Of a DNA stretch of 46,376 bases, positions 38,779 to 46,376 are shown in pieces; position 1 is the first letter of the stretch, and every line of letters begins with the position of its first letter. Where the stretch lies: NCBI GenBank assembly GCA_024277705.1, contig JAJRUQ010000148.1, positions 1 to 46,376 of the forward strand, written 5' to 3'. The DNA is from Gammaproteobacteria bacterium (lineage in GTDB: Bacteria > Pseudomonadota > Gammaproteobacteria > SZUA-229). Made by a program: the position numbers and the translations under genes. The notes under the pieces are model-generated. The model was not told where the DNA came from and searched no databases. It was given only the letters and a program-made list of their open reading frames with translations.

Positions 38779-39969
38779 TTACACCACCTGCCCAGCACAC
38801 CAGCCCGATGACCATGCCCACTGAAAATTATAGCCACCCAGCCAGCCGGTAACATCGAGTACCTCACCGATAAAATACAAATGACTGACTTTGTCCGACA
38901 TCATGGTTTTGGAAGAGACCTCATTACAGTCAATACCACCCAGAGTCACTTCGGCGGTACGGTAACCTTCCGTGCCACCCGGTTTGACCTGCCACTGCTG
39001 CAGCTGTGCGGCCAGTTGAGCCAATTGCTTATGTGAGATTTCCTGCAATGGTTTATCCAGTGTTTCCGCAGAAAACAGGGCTGGCAGCAAGCGTTTCGGC
39101 AAGACTTCTGCCAACAGTGTTTTCAGCCGGGTATTCGACTTGTTTTTCTGACGGGACAGCAATAAATGCAGCACATCGATATCCGGTAATAAATTAATAT
39201 TGATCGTCTCGCCGGGCTGCCAGTAGGACGAGATCTGTAGAATAGCCGGGCCACTCAGTCCCCGATGGGTGAACAGTATATTTTCCTTAAAGGCTATTTT
39301 CTCATTACTGACTTCACTGTTTACCGACATACCGGAAAGCATTTCAAGTTTTTGCTTATCCTGCGGCTGCAGAGTAAAAGGCACCAGGCCGGGAGATGTT
39401 GGCCAGATATGATGAGCAAACTGTTCTGCCACCTGGTAACCCAGCGGGCTGGCACACATTTTTGGAATCGATAAACCACCGCTGGCAATCACCAGCGATT
39501 GTGCGCGAAAATGGCCGGATGAACTCTGGATATAAAAATGTTCATTTTGTTTTTCTATGGTCGTTATATGACTGTTCAGTCGAATATTGACCTTCGCATC
39601 AGCACATTCATTGAGCAGCATAGTCAGTATATCTTTTGCGCTGTTATCACAAAATAACTTGCCGAGATCACGTTCGTGATAGGCGATTTTGTGGGCATTC
39701 ACCATGGCAATAAAATCCCATTGGGTATACCGGCTTAAAGCTGATTTACAAAAGTGCGGATTATGCGAAATAAAATGGCTGGCATCAATATTCATATTGG
39801 TGAAATTACAGCGACCACCACCGGACATCAGAATTTTTTTACCGGCTTTGCTGGCATGATCCAGTACCACAACTTTACGTCCGCGTTTACCGGCTTCGAT
39901 GGCACACATTAAACCCGAAGCACTGGCACCGATAATCAGCACCTCTGTCTGTATAATTTTATCTGACAT
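38779..39969 (-). CDS. BaiN/HI0933-family FAD-dependent oxidoreductase
   Basis: A 396-residue flavoprotein. The FAD-binding loop GASASGLMCAIEAGKRGRKV is at the N-terminus, followed by KILMSGGGRCNFTN, a hallmark of the HI0933/YhiN group. SGGLSIPKMCASPLGYQVA and a C-terminal LYFIGEVLDVTGWLGGYNFQWAWSSG complete the pattern. Members are annotated as NAD(P)/FAD oxidoreductases; substrates for this branch are not known. It is divergent from rlmA across 34 nt. Confidence 0.88.
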   Translation of the reverse strand: MSDKIIQTEVLIIGASASGLMCAIEAGKRGRKVVVLDHASKAGKKILMSGGGRCNFTNMNIDASHFISHNPHFCKSALSRYTQWDFIAMVNAHKIAYHERDLGKLFCDNSAKDILTMLLNECADAKVNIRLNSHITTIEKQNEHFYIQSSSGHFRAQSLVIASGGLSIPKMCASPLGYQVAEQFAHHIWPTSPGLVPFTLQPQDKQKLEMLSGMSVNSEVSNEKIAFKENILFTHRGLSGPAILQISSYWQPGETININLLPDIDVLHLLLSRQKNKSNTRLKTLLAEVLPKRLLPALFSAETLDKPLQEISHKQLAQLAAQLQQWQVKPGGTEGYRTAEVTLGGIDCNEVSSKTMMSDKVSHLYFIGEVLDVTGWLGGYNFQWAWSSGWCAGQVV

Positions 39970-40003
39970 AAGACATTAATTTTAACTTAAGATAGCCGCT
40001 GGT

Positions 40004-40885
40004 ATGAATATTATTAACGCCCGTAATCTGGCCTGTCCAATTGATGGCAAGCCCCTGCAGCAGGATGCAAAACAATGGTTTTGTGAGGCTGGCCACAGCT
40101 TTGATATCGCCCGCCAGGGTTATATCAATTTACTGCCGGTACAGCACAAACGTTCCCGGCAACCCGGCGACAGCAAAGCCATGGTCATAGCCCGAACCGG
40201 TTTTCTTGACTCCGGCATTTATCAACCCATTGCGAACACCTTATCCGGTATTGTGCTCGAGCAGATGGACGATATGACAGAACACTGCCTGTTAGATGCG
40301 GGTTGCGGTGAAGGTTACTATCTTGATACGGTTGTCAATGCTCTTTGCCATCAGCAACGTGCTGACAAGGTTGCTTATATCGGTCTGGATATATCCAAAG
40401 ATGCCATTATTCAGGCGACAAAAAGAAACAAACAGGTGTGCTGGATTGTCGGCACCAACCGGCAACCACCACTACTGGAAAACAGTGTTGATATTATTTT
40501 ATGTTTATTCGGTTTTTTAAGTGTGCAGGGGTTTAACCAGGTGTTAAAACCCGGGGGTAAAATCATCCTGCTAGACCCCGGTGCTGATCACTTGAAAGAA
40601 TTACGGGAAATTATTTATCCGCAGTTGAAAGCGAGCCGGCCTGCCGATATTACTGAAACGAAAATTCCGGATTATTCTGTGGTGGCGACTGAAACCTTAC
40701 GATTTAATAGCCGTATAAATGATAACGAACAAATCAATCATTTACTGCTTATGACACCGCATTTTTATCGTGCATCAAAACAGGGCAGAGACATTGCCTG
40801 TCATCTGCAAACGCTGGAGATAACGGTGGATGTTGTGTTCCGGGTTTATCAGAAAAAGCCTGTACTATCCGTAGAAAGCGCTTAA
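40004..40885 (+). CDS. rlmA: 23S rRNA (guanine(745)-N1)-methyltransferase
   Basis: RlmA methylates G745 in helix 35 of 23S rRNA. The 293-residue protein has an N-terminal zinc-binding region, then GYINLLPVQHKRSRQPGDSKAM, the family hallmark, and a Rossmann methyltransferase domain (LLDAGCGEGYYLD). The usual zinc set is Cys-Cys-Cys-His; here the second position is Asp14 (CPID) while Cys11, Cys27 and His31 are present. The stop overlaps the stop of the convergent dbpA by 4 nt. Confidence 0.92.
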   Translation: MNIINARNLACPIDGKPLQQDAKQWFCEAGHSFDIARQGYINLLPVQHKRSRQPGDSKAMVIARTGFLDSGIYQPIANTLSGIVLEQMDDMTEHCLLDAGCGEGYYLDTVVNALCHQQRADKVAYIGLDISKDAIIQATKRNKQVCWIVGTNRQPPLLENSVDIILCLFGFLSVQGFNQVLKPGGKIILLDPGADHLKELREIIYPQLKASRPADITETKIPDYSVVATETLRFNSRINDNEQINHLLLMTPHFYRASKQGRDIACHLQTLEITVDVVFRVYQKKPVLSVESA

Positions 40886-42276
40886 CTTATTTTTCTAACC
40901 CTGAATTTCCGGCCTTTTATTTTACCTTCCGATAAAAGTTTTAATGCCTGCCTTACAATGGTTTTTTCAACCGCCACATAAGAAATAATATCAAAGATAT
41001 CAATTTTTCCAATTTGTTTACCGTTAATATCAGATTTTGCCGTTAATGCACCCAGAATATCGCCGGCACGCACTTTATTTTTACGACCGCCATTGATACA
41101 TAAGGTCACCATACCGGCGACAGCATGATTGTTTTCACCGCTTGTACTTAAGTCAGCGGTTTCCGCGATGCGAAGCGGGGCTTTCTGGTATTCTTCGATG
41201 GCAATAACTTTAGGTGTTTCCGATGCCATAAATAAACTTAAGGCTAAACCTTCATTGCCTGCACGGCCGGTACGGCCAATGCGGTGAATATGAATTTCCG
41301 GGTCCGGTGACAGTTCAAAGTTAATCACCGCCTGCAGGTCTTTTATATCCAGACCCCGGGCAGCCACATCGGTGGCAACAAGGATAGTGCTGCTTTTATT
41401 GGCAAAGCGCACCAGTACCTGGTCACGTTGTTTTTGTTCAAGGTCGCCATGTAAAGCCAGTGCGTGGTATCCCTGTTGCCCCAGTGCATCCGCCAGCTCC
41501 TGGCACTGTTGTTTGCGGTTGCAGAATATGACACAGGATTCAGGCTGATAATGTGCTAACAGGCGAATTAATGTTTCGGTTCTTTCATTTTTTTGCACTT
41601 CATAAAATATCTGTTGTATTTTATTATTGCTGTGCAGGCTGTTTACCCGTATAGAAACCGGATCATGCTGCAGTGTTGCACTGATTTTTTTTATCGCATC
41701 CGGGTAGGTGGCAGAAAACAGCAGGGTCTGTTTTTTTTCCGGCACAAATCGAATAATACTTTTAATATCGTCAATAAACCCCATATCAAGCATTCGATCA
41801 GCTTCATCCAGCACCAGGGTGTTTAAAGCTGCCAGTGTCAGCGTGCCTTTTTGCAGATGTTTTAATATTCGTCCCGGCGTACCAACGACAATATGCGGCT
41901 TGCGTTGCAGTGATGCCAGTTGCGGTGCCATCGCATTACCACCGCATAAAGTCAGTACACGGGTATTGGCGATAGGCCGAGCCAGACGACGTATTTCCTT
42001 GCTGACCTGATCAGCCAGCTCACGAGTAGGGCATAGTACCAGCGCCTGTGTTTGATAGCTTTGCGCCTGCAAACGGTGCAGGATAGCAATGGCAAAAGCA
42101 GCGGTTTTACCACTGCCGGTTTTCGCCTGTGCCAGTATGTCCTGTCCGTTTAGAACCGGTGGCAGACTTTGTGCCTGTATCGCTGTCATTTCCAGATAAC
42201 CCAGAGAACTTAGATTCTCCAGAAAATCCTGTGCCAGGGGTAATGTCGAAAATGTAGCGGGGGTCGTTGTATCCAC
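40882..42276 (-). CDS. dbpA: ATP-dependent RNA helicase DbpA
   Basis: A DEAD-box helicase of 464 residues that acts in 50S subunit assembly, guided by hairpin 92 of 23S rRNA. Motifs are [33 protein letters not shown] and [10 protein letters not shown]. The C-terminal DbpA RNA-binding domain is recognisable by INGGRKNKVRAGDILGALT. The start is GTG and no Shine-Dalgarno is evident. It is convergent with rlmA, another 23S rRNA gene, and 23 nt downstream of the NYN-domain gene. Confidence 0.93.
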   Translation of the reverse strand: MDTTTPATFSTLPLAQDFLENLSSLGYLEMTAIQAQSLPPVLNGQDILAQAKTGSGKTAAFAIAILHRLQAQSYQTQALVLCPTRELADQVSKEIRRLARPIANTRVLTLCGGNAMAPQLASLQRKPHIVVGTPGRILKHLQKGTLTLAALNTLVLDEADRMLDMGFIDDIKSIIRFVPEKKQTLLFSATYPDAIKKISATLQHDPVSIRVNSLHSNNKIQQIFYEVQKNERTETLIRLLAHYQPESCVIFCNRKQQCQELADALGQQGYHALALHGDLEQKQRDQVLVRFANKSSTILVATDVAARGLDIKDLQAVINFELSPDPEIHIHRIGRTGRAGNEGLALSLFMASETPKVIAIEEYQKAPLRIAETADLSTSGENNHAVAGMVTLCINGGRKNKVRAGDILGALTAKSDINGKQIGKIDIFDIISYVAVEKTIVRQALKLLSEGKIKGRKFRVRKIS

Positions 42277-42299
42277 GAGTCAATAATATATAAGCCAAG

Positions 42300-42776
42300 T
42301 TACAGCAGCAGGTCATCTGCAATACTGTGATAGATGCTGGCTGCATTGATGAGTGCGCTGGCAGTCAGTGCGGGTACACCATAAACCTCGGTAATGATAT
42401 CGTCATCATGGTGTATTTTTTCAAGCAACATAGCAAAGTCACCATCACCGGAAAGTAAAATAACCTTATTGACGTTTTTTGCAGCATCCAGCACATCAAT
42501 GGTAATGCCCACATCCCAGTCACCTTTTGCAGAACCGTCACGACGTTGTATATACGGTTTTAGTTTGACACTGAAGCCAATGTGTTTCAGTGCATCCTGA
42601 AACTTTATCTGCTGATCATCATGGCGTTGAATGGCATAAGCATTAGCGATAATAATATCACCCTGTGAACTTACCTGTTGCCAGAACTTGCGGTAATTGA
42701 ACTGACGGTCATAAGTATCACGTGTTGTGTAATAGATGTTCTGTACATCAACAAATATGGCAATTTTGTTCATCAT
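42300..42776 (-). CDS. NYN-domain protein (LabA/DUF88-like)
   Basis: A 158-residue PIN-like/NYN domain protein. The first acidic site is IFVDVQNIYY near residue 9; others are GDWDVGITIDV and LLSGDGDFAMLL, the usual metal-binding aspartates of NYN nucleases. This suggests a small RNase or RNA-processing factor. It starts at 42776 or 42773 (ATGATG) and runs into dbpA on the same strand. Confidence 0.85.
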   Translation of the reverse strand: MMNKIAIFVDVQNIYYTTRDTYDRQFNYRKFWQQVSSQGDIIIANAYAIQRHDDQQIKFQDALKHIGFSVKLKPYIQRRDGSAKGDWDVGITIDVLDAAKNVNKVILLSGDGDFAMLLEKIHHDDDIITEVYGVPALTASALINAASIYHSIADDLLL

Positions 42777-42812
42777 TAATCAAAAATACCATAAATTAAC
42801 TGGTTAAAAAGA

Positions 42813-42979
42813 ACCATTGCTCTGAGATGTCTCATACGCAATGGTTTGAGTTGCCCGCAGTGTCCGGAACATAAATGACAGTCTTTTGCTGAGACCGTAT
42901 GCCACATGGACGTGGCATTCGAGCGCACATGAATGTGTTTACAGCGTGTCTCAGCAAAAGACTGTCATTCATGTCTCTC
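42813..42979. repeat. Dispersed repeat, family 2, copy with nested 21-bp inverted repeat
   Basis: In reverse orientation this matches the element at 31877-31980. It differs by a nested unit: 21-bp perfect inverted arms at 42875-42895 and 42948-42968. Between them are smaller palindromes (GCCAC/GTGGC and ACAT/ATGT). The simple copy lacks this unit, so the composite looks like one repeat inserted in another. It lies in the 266-nt gap between the ABC-F gene's 3' end and the NYN gene's 5' end, which has no other clear content. Confidence 0.7.
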
Positions 42980-43042
42980 ATCATTAACAGCACAGCAGTG
43001 ATAAAAAACACAAAACAACAAGTAAAAAACGTTAGTTGGTGA

Positions 43043-44653
43043 TTACGATGCCTTACGTTTCTGATCGTTTAGCTGACTGGCCAGATATTCTTCGTAACTG
43101 CCACGGAAATCAACCAGACCTTTTGGCGTCATCTCAATAATACGCGTCGCCAGTGAGGAAACGAATTCACGGTCATGACTGACGAAGAACAGGGTGCCGG
43201 GATAATTTTCCAGTGCCAGATTAAGGGATTCAATGGATTCCATGTCCAGGTGATTGGTTGGTTCGTCCATTAACAGAATATTATTGCGCTGCAGCATTAA
43301 CTTGCCGAATAACATACGACCCTGTTCGCCACCGGAAATGACACTGACTTTTTTATTGATGTCATCCGAGGAAAATAATAAACGACCCAGAGTACCGCGA
43401 ATAGACTGTTCATCGTCATTTTCCTTGCCCCAGTAACTCATCCAGTCGTAAAGTGTTTTATCGTCTTCAAAGTCGGATGCGTGATCCTGTGCATAATACC
43501 CCGGCTGTGCGTTTTCTGACCATTTTACGCTGCCGGCAGAAGCTTCCAGATCACCGTACAGGCAACGTAGCAGGCTTGTTTTACCGATCCCGTTGGGTCC
43601 GATAATAGCAATACGCTCACCAACTTCGACCATCAGGTCAAGATTGGCAAATAAATAATTTTCGTCAAAACATTTTGCCAGACCTTCCACTTCCAGTGCC
43701 AGGCGATGTAGTTTTTTGTCCTGTTCGAAGTAAATGTAGGGATTTTTACGGCTGGAAGGTTTGACTTCGGCCAGCTGTATTTTATCGATTTGTTTAGCGC
43801 GGGATGTCGCCTGCTTGGATTTCGATGCATTGGCAGAGAAACGACTGACAAAAGATTTAAGTTCGGCAATTTGTGCTTTTTTCTTGGCATTTTCAGACTG
43901 CAGACGCTCTGCCACCTGTGTTGAGGCAGTCATATACTCATCGTAGGAACCGGGGTACATACGCACTTCACCGAAATCCAGATCGGCCATGTGGGTACAA
44001 ACGCTGTTTAAGAAATGACGGTCATGAGAAATGATAATCATGGTGCATTTTCGTTCGTTTAAAATATCTTCCAGCCAGCGGATGGTATTGATGTCCAGGT
44101 TATTGGTCGGCTCGTCCAGCAGCATGATGTCCGGTTCAGCAAACAGCGCCTGTGCCAGTAGCACACGAAGTTTCCAGCCTGGCGCCACTTCACTCATCGG
44201 GCCATAGTGCTGTTCGGAAGGAATGCCCAGGCCGAGTAACAATTCACCGGCACGGGCTTCCGCTGAATAACCGTCCATTTCAGCAAATTCCGCCTCCAGA
44301 TCACCGGCACGAATACCGTCTGCTTCGCTCATTTCAGGATTGGCGTAGATGGCATCTTTTTCTGACTTGATCGCCCAGAGCTCTTCATGCCCCATGATAA
44401 CGGTATCAATAACTTTAAATTCTTCGTAAGCAAATTGATCCTGCTTTAACTTTCCGATACGTTCATTGGGATCTTTGGAGACATTACCTGACGTTGGTTC
44501 CAGATCGCCGCCGAGTATTTTCATGAAGGTGGATTTACCACAGCCATTGGCGCCGATAAGGCCATAACGATTGCCGCCGCCAAATTTAACAGAGACATTT
44601 TCAAACAGTGGTTTGGCACCAAATTGCATGGTGATATTTGCAGTTGCTAGCAT
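43043..44653 (-). CDS. ybiT: ABC-F family ATPase, YbiT type
   Basis: A 536-residue soluble protein with two ATP-binding cassettes and no membrane segments. The first has Walker [10 protein letters not shown], a signature region reading [18 protein letters not shown], as in YbiT, and [10 protein letters not shown]. The second has GPNGIGKTS, the signature [11 protein letters not shown] and [11 protein letters not shown] charged linker lies between. ABC-F proteins of this kind bind the ribosomal E-site region and influence translation. It follows rhlE on the same strand after 49 nt, with a GGAAG element before the ATG. Confidence 0.9.
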   Translation of the reverse strand: MLATANITMQFGAKPLFENVSVKFGGGNRYGLIGANGCGKSTFMKILGGDLEPTSGNVSKDPNERIGKLKQDQFAYEEFKVIDTVIMGHEELWAIKSEKDAIYANPEMSEADGIRAGDLEAEFAEMDGYSAEARAGELLLGLGIPSEQHYGPMSEVAPGWKLRVLLAQALFAEPDIMLLDEPTNNLDINTIRWLEDILNERKCTMIIISHDRHFLNSVCTHMADLDFGEVRMYPGSYDEYMTASTQVAERLQSENAKKKAQIAELKSFVSRFSANASKSKQATSRAKQIDKIQLAEVKPSSRKNPYIYFEQDKKLHRLALEVEGLAKCFDENYLFANLDLMVEVGERIAIIGPNGIGKTSLLRCLYGDLEASAGSVKWSENAQPGYYAQDHASDFEDDKTLYDWMSYWGKENDDEQSIRGTLGRLLFSSDDINKKVSVISGGEQGRMLFGKLMLQRNNILLMDEPTNHLDMESIESLNLALENYPGTLFFVSHDREFVSSLATRIIEMTPKGLVDFRGSYEEYLASQLNDQKRKAS

Positions 44654-44702
44654 TGTATTCTTCCGGGTATAAATTTTTATCTAAATATGATGGTATCGCG
44701 CA

Positions 44703-46073
44703 CTAGGCTGCATCACGTGTACGGTTTTGTTTGCTCGAACGTTTCTGCCAGGGTGATGCGGCTTTATTACCATTAACGTCAGCGGTTTTTCTTCTGGCGT
44801 TTTTACCCGGGCGCGGTGTTTTTTTACTGTTGCCGTTGCCGGAACGTCGTTTTGACGTATTTGTTTGCTGGCCACGACTGCGGTTGCCACCACCGCGATT
44901 ACCGCCACGGGTGATCGGTTCTGCTTTAATCGATGGATCCGGGGTATAACCGTCAATGACTTCTTTGGGAATTTCACGATTAATCAGCTTTTCAATGTCT
45001 TTCAGCAATTTAAGCTCATCAACACAGACCAGCGACATGGCTTCGCCTTCATTACCGGCACGGCCGGTGCGGCCAATGCGATGTACATAATCTTCAGCCA
45101 CATTAGGCAGCTCAAAGTTGACCACATGCGGCAGCTGGTCAATATCAATACCACGGGCAGCGATGTCAGTCGCCACCAGAACACGAACACTGCCGGCTTT
45201 AAAGTCAGCCAGTGCACGGGTACGTGCTCCCTGGCTTTTATTACCATGAATGGCTGCAGCAGTAATACCATCCTTGTTCAGCTGTTCAGCCAGCCGGTTA
45301 GCGCCATGTTTGGTACGGTTGAAAACCAGAACCTGCTGCCAGTTATTGCTGCCGATCAGGAAAGAGAGCAGTTCACGTTTCCGGCTTTTATCAACCGGGT
45401 GAATCACCTGGGTCACGGTTTCGGTAGCCGCATTCTGCCGGGCAACCTCAATCAATACCGGTTTGTTCAATAAACCATTGGCCAGTTTTTTAATATCATT
45501 AGAAAATGTGGCGGAAAACAACAGCGTCTGTTTCTTTTGCGGAACCAGTGCCAACACTTTTTTTATGTCATGAATAAAGCCCATATCAAGCATGCGGTCG
45601 GCTTCATCAAGCACCAGTATGTCAATATTGGAGAGGTTTACCGAACGCTGGCTGATATGGTCAAGCAGTCGTCCCGGTGTTGCAACCAGTACATCAACAC
45701 CCTTGATCAGTTTCATTTTTTGCGGGTTGATGCTGACTCCACCAAACACTACGGTAGAGCGCAGTGGCAGATAACGACCATAATCACGAACGCTTTCGGC
45801 AACCTGTGCGGCCAGTTCCCGGGTGGGTGTTAATACCAGTGCTCTTAACGGACGGCGACCCTTGCGTGGCACATCTGTCTCCATCAAGCGCTGTAGCAGG
45901 GGCAGGGTAAAACCGGCTGTTTTGCCCGTTCCCGTTTGCGCGCCCCCCATCAGGTCGCGACCTTCAAGTACGGTAGGAATAGCCTGTTGCTGGATAGGGG
46001 TAGGGCTGCTGTAACCTTTTTCGGATACAGCACGGTGTAATTCAGCCATCAGGCCGAGGGATTCAAACGACAT
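44703..46073 (-). CDS. rhlE: DEAD-box ATP-dependent RNA helicase RhlE
   Basis: A 456-residue RNA helicase. The N-terminus MSFESLGL and [11 protein letters not shown] are the Q-motif region; then [36 protein letters not shown], the RhlE-type [14 protein letters not shown] and [10 protein letters not shown]. The last 80 or so residues are a Gly/Arg/Lys-rich disordered tail that should bind RNA. RhlE acts in ribosome assembly and RNA turnover. A GGAGAA element precedes the ATG. Confidence 0.92.
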   Translation of the reverse strand: MSFESLGLMAELHRAVSEKGYSSPTPIQQQAIPTVLEGRDLMGGAQTGTGKTAGFTLPLLQRLMETDVPRKGRRPLRALVLTPTRELAAQVAESVRDYGRYLPLRSTVVFGGVSINPQKMKLIKGVDVLVATPGRLLDHISQRSVNLSNIDILVLDEADRMLDMGFIHDIKKVLALVPQKKQTLLFSATFSNDIKKLANGLLNKPVLIEVARQNAATETVTQVIHPVDKSRKRELLSFLIGSNNWQQVLVFNRTKHGANRLAEQLNKDGITAAAIHGNKSQGARTRALADFKAGSVRVLVATDIAARGIDIDQLPHVVNFELPNVAEDYVHRIGRTGRAGNEGEAMSLVCVDELKLLKDIEKLINREIPKEVIDGYTPDPSIKAEPITRGGNRGGGNRSRGQQTNTSKRRSGNGNSKKTPRPGKNARRKTADVNGNKAASPWQKRSSKQNRTRDAA

Positions 46074-46157
46074 TAAATGTTCTCCGACGTTGTATAAAAA
46101 CCGGCCTGCCTTTTACTGAGTAAAGGTCGGTCTAGGCGGAAAATATGGTAATAATGG

Positions 46158-46212
46158 TGGTTAATCATATTATTATGCTTAACCATAATCATGGTGCAGA
46201 CCGATGTGCACC
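46158..46212. promoter_or_regulatory. Two adjacent palindromes upstream of rhlE
   Basis: Palindrome one (46158-46185) has TGGTTAA and CATA facing TATG and TTAACCA. Palindrome two (46193-46212) has GGTGCA facing TGCACC. They lie in the divergent region between rhlE and the gene starting at 46363, where operators would be expected, but no regulator can be named. Confidence 0.35.
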
Positions 46213-46292
46213 TGAAAGCGAACACAGATTATACACGAAGTTTATCGACATTGCTGAATTAAATATTAATATTTTCTTATATATTAAACAGG

Positions 46293-46319
46293 TTGACGAT
46301 AGCGATTTTTCACTATAAT
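46293..46319 (+). promoter_or_regulatory. Sigma70-type promoter of the gene at the right edge
   Basis: TTGACG (46293-46298) and a perfect TATAAT (46314-46319) are separated by 15 nt, a short spacer but with strong hexamers. The leader to the ATG at 46363 would be about 37 nt. Confidence 0.55.
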
Positions 46320-46362
46320 TTCACTGCCAGATTACAATAACTTTCATTACAGGATTTAAAAA

Positions 46363-46376
46363 ATGAAAAAAGTACC
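46363..46376 (+). CDS. Start of a gene truncated by the window edge
   Basis: An ATG followed by codons for Lys-Lys-Val and a partial Pro codon, with an AGGA element 7-8 nt upstream and a promoter just before it. Met-Lys-Lys starts are common for exported proteins, but too little is visible to identify it. Confidence 0.4.

Noticed and set aside
44865-45473. 202-residue frame antisense to rhlE
   Set aside because: It lies wholly within a well-supported DEAD-box gene on the other strand, has no recognisable motif, and is a codon-bias shadow.

Overview
This window is a chromosomal segment of a gammaproteobacterium. The strongest evidence is the block pyrG-kdsA-eno-ftsB-ispD-ispF in its usual gammaproteobacterial order. 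It is supported by mltF, hrpB, zapE, yqiA, nagZ, dbpA, rlmA, a YbiT-type ABC-F gene, rhlE, a monomeric isocitrate dehydrogenase and a TIGR02647 protein. By eye the base composition is moderate and slightly AT-rich. I see no rRNA, tRNA, CRISPR array, insertion sequence or prophage structural genes. The exact lineage cannot be fixed from the sequence alone.

Layout. Positions 1-2.4 kb hold the end of a large secreted, passenger-type surface protein and the lipoprotein transglycosylase MltF. From 2.6 to 14.1 kb lie the helicase HrpB, a YeeN/YebC protein, an SLC13 carboxylate transporter, YehS (DUF1456), a small membrane protein, malic enzyme MaeB, the ribosome-assembly GTPase YlqF, DNA glycosylase Tag, and ZapE with a 66-residue companion. 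From 14.2 to 20.0 kb is the pyrG-ispF block, which makes CTP, KDO, phosphoenolpyruvate, isoprenoid precursors and a divisome subunit. It is closed by a strong terminator. From 20.3 to 24.6 kb come an HU protein with a histone-H1-like tail, YqiA, NagZ, a DsrE protein, a hypoxanthine phosphoribosyltransferase and a probable methylthioinosine phosphorylase. NagZ serves wall recycling; the last two serve purine salvage.

From 24.7 to 30.8 kb the content is more accessory: a DUF2235 lipase-like hydrolase, a hexose-6-phosphate mutarotase, a holin of the gene-transfer-agent type, a wall amidase with an SH3 domain, a response regulator with a metallo-beta-lactamase output domain, and a methyltransferase. 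From 31.0 to 34.5 kb are an allene-oxide-cyclase-like lipoprotein, an unlisted 35-residue membrane protein, and an AmrB-AmrA-AmrS (AmmeMemoRadiSam) operon. A phosphoesterase, dsbB and icd follow. The segment ends with a group dominated by RNA and ribosome functions (rlmA, dbpA, NYN protein, ABC-F, rhlE).

Most notable. Two otherwise intact genes, the amidase-SH3 gene and amrS, are each interrupted by a single in-frame TAA. Each stop lies exactly where the family carries an acidic residue, and downstream coding is fully preserved. In the amidase the stop falls between two zinc ligands. The intergenic DNA also contains at least two families of dispersed hairpin repeats. One is built on heptamer arms and sits between convergent genes. 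The other exists in a simple copy and in a copy with a nested 21-bp inverted repeat. A 138-nt, strongly structured element precedes maeB.
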